Source of the DNA: an uncultured Bacilli bacterium
GTDB lineage: Bacteria > Bacillota_I > Bacilli_A > RF39 > UBA660
Length of the DNA stretch: 17,759 nucleotides
Assembly: GCA_910587745.1 (NCBI GenBank)
Contig: CAJUNE010000025.1
Span: forward strand, 1-17,759
Direction of reading: 5' to 3'
Below are positions 5,828-13,238 of this stretch, piece by piece. Made by a program: the position numbers and the translations under genes. The first letter of the stretch is position 1. The number at the start of each line of letters is the position of its first letter. The notes beneath the pieces are model-generated. The model had not been told where the DNA came from. It worked only from the letters and a program-made list of their open reading frames with translations, and did no database searches.

Positions 5828-6517
5828 ATGGAGATAAAAATTAATATGAATAATGAAATTGAAATAGAAGTGTTTAAAAAAGCAAATTTTAATTTTCAAA
5901 AATTAGAAAAGTATGGTTTTAAAAAAGATAATGATATTTACAAATTAGTAAAAACTATATTAAATGATAAATTTAAAATTATTATAGAAATAGATAAAAA
6001 TGGTACTATTATTGGAAAAGTACTTGATATTAAAACTAATGATGAATATTCTAATTTTAGAGGTAATACTTTAGGAGATTTTTCTAGTAAAGTAAAAAGT
6101 GAATATTTAGCTATTTTAAATGATATTAAAAGTAAATGCTCTGATATTACTTATTTTTCTGAGAACCAAGCAAATAGAGTTTGTAATTATATTATTGATA
6201 AATTTAAAATTAATCCAGAATTTTTATGGGAGAAGTTTCCAGGTTATGGGGTGTTTAGAAATAAAGATAATAATAAATGGTTTGCAGTTATTTTAAATAT
6301 TAATAAATCTAAGTTTAATGGTGAAGATAAAGAAGTAGAAGTAATAAATGTTAAAGTTAATCCTAATAATATTGAAGAACTTTTAAAAAGAACTAATTAT
6401 TATGAAGGATATCATATGAATAAAAAACATTGGGTGAGTATAATTTTAGATGATAAAGTTTTGGATAAAGAGATTTTCGAGTTAGTTGATGAAGCTTATT
6501 TATTAATAAAAAAATAA
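5828..6517 (+). CDS. MmcQ/YjbR-family protein with an extra N-terminal domain
   Basis: Residues about 113-229 form an MmcQ/YjbR (DUF419) domain. The family hallmarks are visible: PEFLWEKFPGYGVFRN (130-145), KWFAVILNI (150-158), VEVINVKV near 170-177, and YHMNKKHWVSIIL (195-207). The fold is related to type II secretion chaperones and the CyaY fold. The family is annotated as DNA-binding but its cellular role is unsettled. The first 110 residues, lysine-rich with alternating beta-like segments, form a separate module that I do not recognise; a stand-alone family member would be about 115 residues. The start at 5828 has no ribosome site and lies 11 bases after a -10 box, so a leaderless mRNA is likely. 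The glycosyltransferase gene follows after 26 bases with its own ribosome site and is probably co-transcribed. Confidence 0.75.
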   Translation: MEIKINMNNEIEIEVFKKANFNFQKLEKYGFKKDNDIYKLVKTILNDKFKIIIEIDKNGTIIGKVLDIKTNDEYSNFRGNTLGDFSSKVKSEYLAILNDIKSKCSDITYFSENQANRVCNYIIDKFKINPEFLWEKFPGYGVFRNKDNNKWFAVILNINKSKFNGEDKEVEVINVKVNPNNIEELLKRTNYYEGYHMNKKHWVSIILDDKVLDKEIFELVDEAYLLIKK

Positions 6518-6543
6518 AGTTTTAAAATAGAGAGGAGTTTTTT

Positions 6544-7620
6544 ATGTCAAAAGAATTAACAATAATCATGCCAACTTATAATGATTCATTAGAAAAAATA
6601 AAGTGTTCTTTGGATTCTATAATTAAGCAAAAAAATTATGATTTTGCAAAGTTAGAAATTATAATTATTGATGATAATTCAACTACTAATTTAATTGATT
6701 GGAATGAAATATTAAGGATATATGCAAAATTAGATATTAAATATTTAAAGCTTTCACAAAATAAAGGCCCTGGAAATGCTAGACAAGTTGGTTTAGATAA
6801 TTCATGTGGGGAATTTGTATTTTTTTTGGATTCTGGTGATTCTTTGTATAATAGTTTAGTATTACAGATTTTTGCTAAAAGGAAAACTGCCTTTTGTGAT
6901 ATTATCGCAACTAGAATGTTTGATGAAGGTGTTAAAAGTAGAAGATTAGGCTTTGAATTTAATAATGCTTATATTTTTGGGATATTTATTAGAAGAGAAT
7001 TTATAGTTAATAACAGTATTCGTTTCAATGAATTTCTTAGATGGGAAGAAGATTGTTATTTTGAAGATTTGTTACGTTATTATAATCCAAGAGTTATTTC
7101 TTTAAAAAATACTAGTTATTCTTATAATTTTGATTCTGAATCAATAACTAGAAAAAATAATTATGAATACCGAAACGAATTTTGTGGTTTTAGTGCAATG
7201 GTGGTTAAAAGCATTTTATTATGTGATTTTTATGAAAAAGAAAAAGCTTATGCTAGTTATAATGCTGAAGTTATACAAGTGTTGGTTACATGTTATATGA
7301 GTTTTTATCCTTATCTTTTTGGGAAATTAAATATTTCAGAACGAATGTATAAAATATTATTTTTACTTAATTTGTTATTAAGAAAAAGTAATATTGATAC
7401 GAATTCAATAGAGTTTAAACAGTTATTTTTTAAAAAAATGTATCAAAGAATGGCAATTTATAATAATTCTGTACCACTTGAAATGGTATATGAATTTATT
7501 AACTTAATAAAAGCTAGTGAAAACTTATATGATGATTATCTTATTGAAGGGACTAATATGACTATTAATGAGCTTATGGCAACATTTGAATTAGAAGATA
7601 ATGAAAAACGGGGAATATAA
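6544..7620 (+). CDS. Family 2 glycosyltransferase
   Basis: A cytoplasmic, probably membrane-associated enzyme that transfers a sugar from a nucleotide donor to a growing glycan. Seen in the 358-residue protein: the N-terminal GT-A nucleotide-binding motif TIIMPTYND (6-14), IIIDDNS (40-46), NKGPGNARQVGL (73-84), and the metal-binding DXD-type motif DSGD (96-99), then EED (168-170) as the candidate catalytic base. The C-terminal half (about 200-358) is helical and matches no group I can name. No membrane segments are evident. The start ATG 6544 is preceded by AGAGGAG. It lies downstream of the MmcQ-like gene with no terminator between them. Acceptor and donor cannot be told from the sequence; wall teichoic acid, capsule or glycoprotein decoration are all possible. 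Confidence 0.82.
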   Translation: MSKELTIIMPTYNDSLEKIKCSLDSIIKQKNYDFAKLEIIIIDDNSTTNLIDWNEILRIYAKLDIKYLKLSQNKGPGNARQVGLDNSCGEFVFFLDSGDSLYNSLVLQIFAKRKTAFCDIIATRMFDEGVKSRRLGFEFNNAYIFGIFIRREFIVNNSIRFNEFLRWEEDCYFEDLLRYYNPRVISLKNTSYSYNFDSESITRKNNYEYRNEFCGFSAMVVKSILLCDFYEKEKAYASYNAEVIQVLVTCYMSFYPYLFGKLNISERMYKILFLLNLLLRKSNIDTNSIEFKQLFFKKMYQRMAIYNNSVPLEMVYEFINLIKASENLYDDYLIEGTNMTINELMATFELEDNEKRGI

Positions 7621-7646
7621 AATTTTAAAAATATTATTAAATATAC

Positions 7647-7676
7647 TTGTTAAATATAAAAGAAAAATAGTATAAT
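7647..7676 (+). promoter_or_regulatory. Promoter of the ccdA-thioredoxin operon
   Basis: TTGTTA (7647-7652, 4 of 6) and TATAAT (7671-7676) are separated by 18 bases. The ribosome site AAAAGGAGAAG precedes the ATG at 7708. No clear terminator of the upstream glycosyltransferase gene is visible between 7621 and this promoter. Confidence 0.5.
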
Positions 7677-7707
7677 TAATTTAGAAAGTAAAAAAGGAGA
7701 AGAAATA

Positions 7708-8361
7708 ATGGAGTATTTGATTACGTTTGTAGAAGGATTAGCTTCTTTTATCTCACCGTGTATTTTGCCTGTTATTCCACTTTATATATCTTATTTTGGA
7801 GCATCAAGTGAAAGTGGTAAAAGAGCAATAACTAATTCAATAGGGTTTGTTACAGGATTTAGTTTGGTGTTTATATTACTTGGTATATTTGCAGGTACTT
7901 TTGGTAAATTAGTTCATCAATATACTAATTATATAAATATTATATTAGGTTTGTTTTTAATAATTATAGGTCTTAATTATATGGGAGTTATTTTTATAAA
8001 ATTATTAAATAAGTCTAAAGAAATAAAAAAAGATAAAAAAGATTTAAATCTTATTAGTTCCGTATTTTTTGGAATTATATTTTCACTTTCGTGGACACCT
8101 TGTGTGGGAGCATTTTTATCATCAGCGCTTATACTTGCTAGTACAACAGGTAGTGTCTTAAAAGGAGCAATATTGTTATTACTTTATTCTTTAGGTCTTG
8201 CCATACCTTTTATTGTTACAACTTTGTTATTAGAAAAGTTAAAGAAGACTTTTGATTTTATTAAAAAACATTATAATATTATAAATAAAATCGCAGGTAG
8301 TATTTTAATTCTTAGTGGCTTATGGAATATTATCAGTGGAATACTTGGAATTATTAGATAG
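7708..8361 (+). CDS. ccdA: CcdA-type thiol-disulfide membrane transporter
   Basis: A membrane protein that carries reducing equivalents from cytoplasmic thioredoxin across the membrane to extracellular thiol proteins. The 217-residue protein has six membrane segments. It also has the two conserved cysteines, each next to a Pro: Cys18 in FISPCILPVIPLYISYFG and a second in SWTPCVGAF near residue 132. It lacks the extra domains of full DsbD, as is usual for the short CcdA form. The neighbouring gene, 12 bases downstream, encodes a membrane-tethered thioredoxin with a CPPC site, the natural acceptor of its electrons. A classic role is cytochrome c maturation, but no heme or cytochrome gene is nearby. 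A general extracytoplasmic reducing role is therefore more likely here. Confidence 0.87.
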   Translation: MEYLITFVEGLASFISPCILPVIPLYISYFGASSESGKRAITNSIGFVTGFSLVFILLGIFAGTFGKLVHQYTNYINIILGLFLIIIGLNYMGVIFIKLLNKSKEIKKDKKDLNLISSVFFGIIFSLSWTPCVGAFLSSALILASTTGSVLKGAILLLLYSLGLAIPFIVTTLLLEKLKKTFDFIKKHYNIINKIAGSILILSGLWNIISGILGIIR

Positions 8362-8373
8362 GAGTGGATATTT

Positions 8374-8811
8374 ATGGATAAGAAAAAAATTAGTGTTATT
8401 GTAGAAATAGCTATATTTATTGTAATTTTAGGTGGTATAACTTTTTTCTATTATTTTAGTGGTAATGATAAAAAAAGTGCAGAAGAATTTAGTAAAGTGG
8501 GAATTATAAAAGTTAATGATGAAAATTTTGAGGCAGAAGTTTTAAAATCTGATAAACCAGTCGTTTTAGAATTTTCTTCAAATATGTGTCCTCCTTGTCT
8601 TACAATGGTGCCTACTTTGATTAGCATAGCTAAAAATAATCAGGATATAAAAGTTGTAACTTTAAATACTAGTGATGAAGATGCTAAAAAAACCGCAGAA
8701 AAATATGAAGTGGAAGCAACACCTACAATAATGATTTTAAAAGATGGCGAAGTTGTAAAAACTTTTGTGGGAGCTACAACTGAGGCAACAATTATGAAAG
8801 AACTTAAATAG
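8374..8811 (+). CDS. Membrane-anchored thioredoxin-like protein
   Basis: An extracytoplasmic thiol-disulfide oxidoreductase. The 145-residue protein has one N-terminal membrane anchor (about 7-28), a short linker, and a thioredoxin domain from about 45. The active site is Cys72-Pro-Pro-Cys75 in SSNMCPPCLTMVP. The conserved cis-proline is in EATPTIMIL, Pro117, and KDGEVVKTFVGA near 123-134 is the typical final strand. The CPPC dipeptide and a membrane anchor resemble ResA/TlpA-like reductases more than cytoplasmic thioredoxin (CGPC). It sits between ccdA (12 bases upstream) and the small exported protein (9 bases downstream), each with its own ribosome site. CcdA would keep it reduced; a plausible client is the exported protein that follows. 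Confidence 0.87.
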   Translation: MDKKKISVIVEIAIFIVILGGITFFYYFSGNDKKSAEEFSKVGIIKVNDENFEAEVLKSDKPVVLEFSSNMCPPCLTMVPTLISIAKNNQDIKVVTLNTSDEDAKKTAEKYEVEATPTIMILKDGEVVKTFVGATTEATIMKELK

Positions 8812-8820
8812 GAGAGATAT

Positions 8821-9219
8821 ATGAAAGCAAGACATTTTATAATGATTATTATTTTAGTAATGGCTATTTCTTTTGTTATTAGTAATAAAGGAGTAGAAAA
8901 ACTAGTCTGTACGACTGAAGGAGATTTATATGAATCGCCATCAAAATCTACTTTGGAAATAAGTATTAAAGATAATAAAATAAAAGATATGTATATTAGT
9001 ATTGATGTAAAATTAAATGACGAGTTAATGCAACAAAGAGACCTTTTAATGCAAAATATAGAAGCACAAGGAAAGTCTCAGGTAACTAAAATCGATGGTG
9101 GTATAAGATTATCTTCTGGTATGAGTGGAAGTTATTTTGCAAGTATGGGTATTACAGAGGATACTAAATTTAATGAACTTAAAGAAGTGTTAGAAGTTCA
9201 AGGATTTAAATGTAAATAG
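8821..9219 (+). CDS. Small membrane-anchored or secreted protein with two cysteines
   Basis: I do not recognise a named family with certainty. The 132-residue protein has a hydrophobic N-terminal segment (6-21) with two basic residues before it. No lipobox is seen, so it is either signal-anchored or secreted. The rest is about 110 residues of mixed alpha/beta with TLEISIKDNKIKDMYISIDV, a pattern reminiscent of the small YehR/DUF1307-type exported proteins. It has exactly two cysteines, Cys30 just after the anchor and Cys131 next to the C-terminus, placed to close the domain with a disulfide. Its place directly behind ccdA and a membrane thioredoxin makes it a likely substrate or partner of that redox pair. 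The start at 8821 follows AGGAGAG at 8811-8817, which overlaps the previous stop. Confidence 0.6.
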   Translation: MKARHFIMIIILVMAISFVISNKGVEKLVCTTEGDLYESPSKSTLEISIKDNKIKDMYISIDVKLNDELMQQRDLLMQNIEAQGKSQVTKIDGGIRLSSGMSGSYFASMGITEDTKFNELKEVLEVQGFKCK

Positions 9220-9235
9220 TATTGGTGTGAATAAA

Positions 9236-9697
9236 ATGAGATATTTTGAAAAAATTAAGTTTGAACAATTTTCTAAAGATATTGGTGATGATATAAGTTT
9301 ATATAATAGTTTTGAATTACCAATGAGAGATTCGAAATTTACAGCTGGTTATGATATTTTTTTATTGAAGGATCTAGAAATAAAGCCTGGGGAAATTGTC
9401 AAAATACCTACAGGTATAAAATCTTATTTTCAATCTGATGAAGTACTTTTAATTGTACTTAGAAGTTCGATGGGATTTAAATATAATTTAAGGGTGGTTA
9501 ATCAAATAGGAATAATTGATGCTGATTATTATGAAAATGAAAGTAATGATGGTCATATATTTATAAAAATTCAAAATGAAGGTAAAGATACAGTTTTTTT
9601 AAAATCAGGTGAAGCGATTGTTCAAGGGATTTTTATAAAGTATTTAATAACTAAAGATGATAAAGTTTTAGGACTTGAAAGATTATCCGATTATTAG
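9236..9697 (+). CDS. dUTPase-family protein lacking motif V
   Basis: Trimeric dUTPases hydrolyse dUTP to dUMP and pyrophosphate, keeping uracil out of DNA. The 153-residue protein shows motif I AGYD (37-40), motif II RSSMGFK (76-82), motif III GIIDADYY (92-99) with the catalytic-type Asp, and motif IV KSGEAIVQG (123-131). The last family motif, the Gly-rich RxGGFGST tail that closes over the nucleotide, is absent: the protein stops at ERLSDY, and no other frame restores it. It may be a reduced-activity enzyme, use a different tail, or act as a nucleotide sensor. I prefer ATG 9236, with GGTG at 9224-9227 as ribosome site, over GTG 9227, which would leave none. It is 16 bases behind the thiol operon and probably its last gene. 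Confidence 0.75.
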   Translation: MRYFEKIKFEQFSKDIGDDISLYNSFELPMRDSKFTAGYDIFLLKDLEIKPGEIVKIPTGIKSYFQSDEVLLIVLRSSMGFKYNLRVVNQIGIIDADYYENESNDGHIFIKIQNEGKDTVFLKSGEAIVQGIFIKYLITKDDKVLGLERLSDY

Positions 9698-9711
9698 TTT
9701 TTAAGTTTTTT

Positions 9712-9738
9712 AAAAGTTAGCATTTTTGTTAGCTTTTT
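9712..9738 (+). terminator. Terminator after the dUTPase-like gene
   Basis: AAAAGTTAGC (9712-9721) pairs with GTTAGCTTTT (9728-9737) over 10 bp including two G-T wobbles; the right arm itself ends in the T run. Confidence 0.6.
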
Positions 9739-9827
9739 AATTTTGTTAATAAAATGATCATAATTGCAAATTTTAATTGATAGTAAAAATTATAATGATA
9801 TAGTATACTTTATTTCGAGGTGAGAAA

Positions 9828-10274
9828 ATGAATTTAGGAAACAATTTATTTAATGCAAGAAAAAAGTCGGGACTTTCGCAAGAAATAGTCGCAGAAAAAT
9901 TAGGAGTTAGTAGACAAACAATTAGTAAATGGGAAACTGATGAGACAGTCCCAGATATTTACCAAGCAAAGAGAATATCTAAATTATATAATTTATCACT
10001 TGATGAATTAATAAGTTTTGATGTCGATATTAAAGAAGTGGAAGATATTATTAAAAATAGTAATGAGGAAGTTAATAGTAAAATTAATTGGACTAATGCT
10101 TGGGGAAAGAAATATCCAGTTTTAATATCTTATCAAAATATTGTAGATATTGATTATTATTCTTTAAAAATAAGAGAGATGCTTGATAAACTAAAAAAAG
10201 ATTATCAGTATAATAAGTTAGATAGTATGCTTGTCTTAAAAGATATTTTGTATCACGAATGGAAAGATAAGTAA
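9828..10274 (+). CDS. XRE-family transcriptional regulator
   Basis: A cytoplasmic DNA-binding repressor-type protein of 148 residues. The N-terminal helix-turn-helix is textbook Cro/C1 type: LFNARKKSGLSQEIVAEKLGVSRQTISKWETDETVPD covers about 7-43, and LYNLSLDELISFD (52-64) completes the five-helix domain. The C-terminal 80 residues are helical, have no membrane segment, and match nothing I can name. The start follows CGAGGTGAG. Just upstream, AGTATACT (9802-9809) is a perfect palindrome overlapping a -10-like TATACT and could be an autoregulatory site. It is monocistronic, with a perfect terminator after it. Target genes cannot be told from the sequence. Confidence 0.83.
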   Translation: MNLGNNLFNARKKSGLSQEIVAEKLGVSRQTISKWETDETVPDIYQAKRISKLYNLSLDELISFDVDIKEVEDIIKNSNEEVNSKINWTNAWGKKYPVLISYQNIVDIDYYSLKIREMLDKLKKDYQYNKLDSMLVLKDILYHEWKDK

Positions 10275-10292
10275 TAAATTATAAAGAAAATT

Positions 10293-10324
10293 CAAATCTT
10301 TATTTATAGGAGATTTGTTTTTTT
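10293..10324 (+). terminator. Terminator of the XRE gene
   Basis: CAAATCT (10293-10299) pairs perfectly with AGATTTG (10311-10317), followed by seven T (10318-10324). Confidence 0.7.
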
Positions 10325-10325
10325 G

Positions 10326-10334
10326 TGATATAAT
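10326..10334 (+). promoter_or_regulatory. Extended -10 promoter of the WYL regulator gene
   Basis: TGA-TATAAT (10326-10334) directly abuts the preceding terminator. No -35 match is seen. The leader would be about 14 bases, just enough for the AGGAGAG ribosome site. Confidence 0.5.
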
Positions 10335-10354
10335 TAGAGTATTAGGAGAGTAAT

Positions 10355-11245
10355 ATGAAAAATAATCGTTTATTTGGGATAATTTATTTATTACTAGCAA
10401 ATAATAATATGACTTCTAAAGAATTAGCAGATTATTTTGAAGTTTCAGTTAGAACTATATATCGGGATATAGAAACTTTGAGTGAATTTAATATTCCAAT
10501 TTATATGAGTAAAGGTAAAAATGGGGGAGTAAAACTTTTAGATAACTATAAATTTGATAAAGCATTGTTAACTTGCGAAGAACAAAGAGAAATATTATTT
10601 TCTCTAGAAGGGTTTAATAAACTTAATATTGATAATAACAAAATATATGATAAATTAAGTGCTTTATTTTCTAAAGATGATGAGAATTGGTTTGAAGTGG
10701 ATTTCTCAATTTGGGATAATTCTAGTAGTCATAAAGAAACTTTTGAATTAATTAAAAAGTCTATTATAAATAAAAACGTTTTAGAATTTTCTTATTTTAG
10801 TTCATATGGTACTAATACTTTTAGAAGAGTGGAACCTTTAAAATTATATTTTAGATATAATGCTTGGTATTTATGTGCTTTTGATTTAGATAAAAATGAT
10901 TATCGATTTTTTAAATTAATGCGGATAAAGAACTTAAAAATTTTAGATGATACTTTTGAAAGAAAAATAAACTTTGAAGAAAAAAAGGATGACAAACCAC
11001 CTAAATTAATTAAACTAGTATTAGAAATTGATAAGTCTTTAGCATACAGAGTATATGATGAGTTTAATGAAGATGATATTGAATTATTAAATAATGGAAA
11101 CTTTAAAATAATAACAGAACTTCCTTTTAATGATTGGATATATGGTTATATATTATCATTTGGTAGTAAAGTAAAAGTAATAGAACCTTTATATATTAAA
11201 GAAGAGATTATTAAAGATTTGAAAGAAAGTTTAGATAATTATTGA
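10355..11245 (+). CDS. WYL-domain transcriptional regulator (YafY type)
   Basis: A 296-residue regulator with an N-terminal winged helix-turn-helix. NMTSKELADYFEVSVRTIYRDIETLSEFNIPIYMSKGKNGGVKLL (about 18-62) is the HTH_11 pattern of this family. The WYL ligand-sensing domain spans about 130-205 and carries the name motif in RYNAWYLCAFD (WYL at 171-173) as well as FRRVEPLKLYF (156-166). A WCX-type C-terminal extension from about 210 to 296 ends the protein. WYL proteins sense small molecules or nucleic acid and act as repressors or activators of stress, metabolic or defence genes. The gene ends in TGA, showing that TGA is a stop in this genome. The unknown 409-residue gene starts 48 bases downstream with no terminator between, so the two may be co-transcribed and functionally linked. 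Confidence 0.88.
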   Translation: MKNNRLFGIIYLLLANNNMTSKELADYFEVSVRTIYRDIETLSEFNIPIYMSKGKNGGVKLLDNYKFDKALLTCEEQREILFSLEGFNKLNIDNNKIYDKLSALFSKDDENWFEVDFSIWDNSSSHKETFELIKKSIINKNVLEFSYFSSYGTNTFRRVEPLKLYFRYNAWYLCAFDLDKNDYRFFKLMRIKNLKILDDTFERKINFEEKKDDKPPKLIKLVLEIDKSLAYRVYDEFNEDDIELLNNGNFKIITELPFNDWIYGYILSFGSKVKVIEPLYIKEEIIKDLKESLDNY

Positions 11246-11293
11246 TAAAGTTAATTGGTTATTGTAGAATACATTATTAGAAATGAGGATATT

Positions 11294-12523
11294 ATGAAAT
11301 TAAATGGGAAAAATAGTGATGATTATCTATATTTAAGATTAATGGAAGATACAAGACTTCCTAATGGTTTATATGATTTAAAAGCAGGAACTATTGTAAG
11401 AATGCATATCGCATCGTTAAAAAAAAATATTTGGAAAAATAATATTAGAGATTATTTAATGGGGTATGTTGAAAATGAAACATGTATTGAAGCAAAGAAA
11501 GATGATAATCTATTACTTCATGGATTAGTTCCTATTAATTTTTTTAAATGCTTTGTTGTAAAAAATGATTTTGATTTAGTAGTATCAGTTAATTATGGAG
11601 ATTTAATAGTAATGAATGATTGGTTAAAAGCTAAATTAAATATTAACGCTCCTTTCATTAGAGGGCAAATGGCTTTTTTTGATTATCGAGATGTTGCTCA
11701 TTTTAATTCTGATTTTTTTAAAAATGGAACGTTAGATAAAAGTCCTACTAATTCTTCGGGTGAACTTTTTGAAGTTTTACAATATAATAGTGATGATAGT
11801 AATCTTCCTCCTAATACTGATGGTAAATTAATTTGTAAATCTGGTGATGCTATTTGTTTACAATTTAAAAAGGGAGAAGTAATTGATTTTAGTAATCCAG
11901 CAGTAGCTTTATTATTTTTAAATCAAGAATATATTAAATTTTTACTTAAAACTGAAGATGTGGTAGGCGAAGAAAAAGATAACTGTTTCATAAAAGATTT
12001 TGAGGGATGGATACCAGAGGCTAAACGAAGATATTTTAAAATTCATGATTATATTAAAATACATCATTTAAATGATATTTTAATGCAAAAAGGAATATTT
12101 GAATCTATAGTACAACATGTACCAGATTTTCAAAGTTTTGTATATGGAATAAATAACTTTTCTTTTTATGATGATTTTGATTTTGATGAAGAAGGTTTTT
12201 TAAGGTATGTATGGTCTAGTAATAGTGTAGAATTTACTTTGGAGCTTGCTAAAATAGCTGATCCAGTAACTAGAGAAGTTGGAGAAGAACATTATCGACA
12301 TGAGATAACTATGAAGGAATTGTTAGATGAGGAAAGAGAGTTAAAGTATGAAGCTGAAAAATATTATAAAGCTCATCAAGCTCGTTTTTGGAAATTAAAA
12401 AAAGTTAATCCAAAATTGGATTATATTACATTTATGATTGAAGAAAAAGAGCGTGAAGAAGAAAGAAAAAATGTTTTAGTTAGAAGACTAGTAAGGACGT
12501 TAAACTACAGAATTGATAAGTAG
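11294..12523 (+). CDS. Protein of unknown function, 409 residues
   Basis: I do not recognise a family. The protein is soluble-looking: no signal peptide and no membrane segment. The N-terminal 120 residues are mixed, with two beta-rich stretches (YDLKAGTIVRMHI and FDLVVSVNYGDLIVM). The middle is acidic, with an FDFDEEGF motif. The last 70 residues form a highly charged helical, probably coiled-coil region (from about MKELLDEERELKYEAEKYYKAHQ) ending in an Arg/Lys-rich tail suited to binding nucleic acid or a partner. I chose ATG 11294 because TGAGGA at 11284-11289 is a ribosome site. An in-frame TTG at 11255 has none and would add 13 unlikely residues. It follows the WYL regulator after 48 bases and may be its target. 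A perfect palindrome follows at 12541. Confidence 0.65.
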   Translation: MKLNGKNSDDYLYLRLMEDTRLPNGLYDLKAGTIVRMHIASLKKNIWKNNIRDYLMGYVENETCIEAKKDDNLLLHGLVPINFFKCFVVKNDFDLVVSVNYGDLIVMNDWLKAKLNINAPFIRGQMAFFDYRDVAHFNSDFFKNGTLDKSPTNSSGELFEVLQYNSDDSNLPPNTDGKLICKSGDAICLQFKKGEVIDFSNPAVALLFLNQEYIKFLLKTEDVVGEEKDNCFIKDFEGWIPEAKRRYFKIHDYIKIHHLNDILMQKGIFESIVQHVPDFQSFVYGINNFSFYDDFDFDEEGFLRYVWSSNSVEFTLELAKIADPVTREVGEEHYRHEITMKELLDEERELKYEAEKYYKAHQARFWKLKKVNPKLDYITFMIEEKEREEERKNVLVRRLVRTLNYRIDK

Positions 12524-12540
12524 AAATAAATAATATTTAT

Positions 12541-12564
12541 AATATGACATACTGGTGTCATATT
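12541..12564. promoter_or_regulatory. Perfect 9-bp palindrome, candidate operator
   Basis: AATATGACA (12541-12549) and TGTCATATT (12556-12564) are perfect inverted repeats separated by 6 bases. The site covers the -35 region of the GyrI-like gene's promoter (-10 at 12573-12578), a classic repressor position. No T run follows, so a terminator for the upstream gene is a poorer reading. Which regulator binds is unknown. Confidence 0.5.
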
Positions 12565-12569
12565 AAGTT

Positions 12570-12578
12570 TGATATAAT
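12570..12578 (+). promoter_or_regulatory. Extended -10 promoter of the GyrI-like gene
   Basis: TGA-TATAAT at 12570-12578, no good -35 box (12550-12555 reads TACTGG). The leader is about 15 bases and contains AAGGAGGAG directly before the ATG at 12600. Confidence 0.55.
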
Positions 12579-12599
12579 AAGTATCAAGGAGGAGATATT

Positions 12600-13235
12600 A
12601 TGGCTTTTGATTATAAAAAAGAATATAAAGAATTTTATATGCCAAAGAATAAACCTAGTATTATTACTATTCCTAAAATGAATTATATTGCAGTTAGAGG
12701 AAAAGGTAATCCTAATGAAGAGGATAGTGAGTATAAAAAGTCAATTGGTCTTTTATATAATATTGCATTTACTTTAAAAATGAGTTATAAAGGTACTTAT
12801 AAAATAGATGGTTATTTTCCTTATGTGGTTCCACCTTTAGAAGGTTTTTGGTGGCAAGATAATAATACCATATTAGATTATAATAGAAAAGAAGATATGG
12901 AATTTATTTCGGTAATTAGATTACCTGATTTTATAACTGAAAATGATTTTCTTTGGGCTAAAAATGAAGCAACAAATAAAAAAAATCAAGACTTTAGTAA
13001 AGTAGAATTTTTAACTTATGATGAAGGAGTATGTGTGCAATGTATGCATATTGGTTCTTATGATAATGAACCAGATACAATTAAGTTAATGCATGAATTT
13101 ATGAAAGAAAATGGATATGAACTAGACATAACTGCAAATAGATTTCATCATGAAATATATCTTAGTGATCCAAGAAAATGTGCTATTGATAATTTAAAAA
13201 CTGTTATAAGACATCCAATAAAAAGGGTGAGGTAA
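12600..13235 (+). CDS. GyrI-like small-molecule-binding domain protein
   Basis: A 211-residue cytoplasmic protein of the GyrI/AraC-effector-binding (SOUL-like) fold, usually a small-molecule binding domain and in some members a hydrolase of electrophilic toxins. The family pattern is seen in PSIITIPKMNYIAVRGKGNPNEE (19-41), then SIGLLYNIAFTLKMSYK (49-65), the aromatic EGFWWQ near 81-86, and the late FHHEIYLSDPRK segment. No DNA-binding domain is attached, so it is a stand-alone GyrI-like protein. The ribosome site AAGGAGGAG is strong. The stop is 3 bases before the YoaP-type acetyltransferase start, so the two are one operon and may handle the same toxic or signalling compound. The perfect palindrome 12541-12564 probably controls both. 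Confidence 0.8.
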   Translation: MAFDYKKEYKEFYMPKNKPSIITIPKMNYIAVRGKGNPNEEDSEYKKSIGLLYNIAFTLKMSYKGTYKIDGYFPYVVPPLEGFWWQDNNTILDYNRKEDMEFISVIRLPDFITENDFLWAKNEATNKKNQDFSKVEFLTYDEGVCVQCMHIGSYDNEPDTIKLMHEFMKENGYELDITANRFHHEIYLSDPRKCAIDNLKTVIRHPIKRVR

Positions 13236-13238
13236 AAT

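Noticed and set aside
11243..11245. Possibility that the organism uses TGA as Trp (Mollicutes code)
   Set aside because: The WYL gene ends naturally at this TGA at full family length, and Trp is encoded by TGG throughout.
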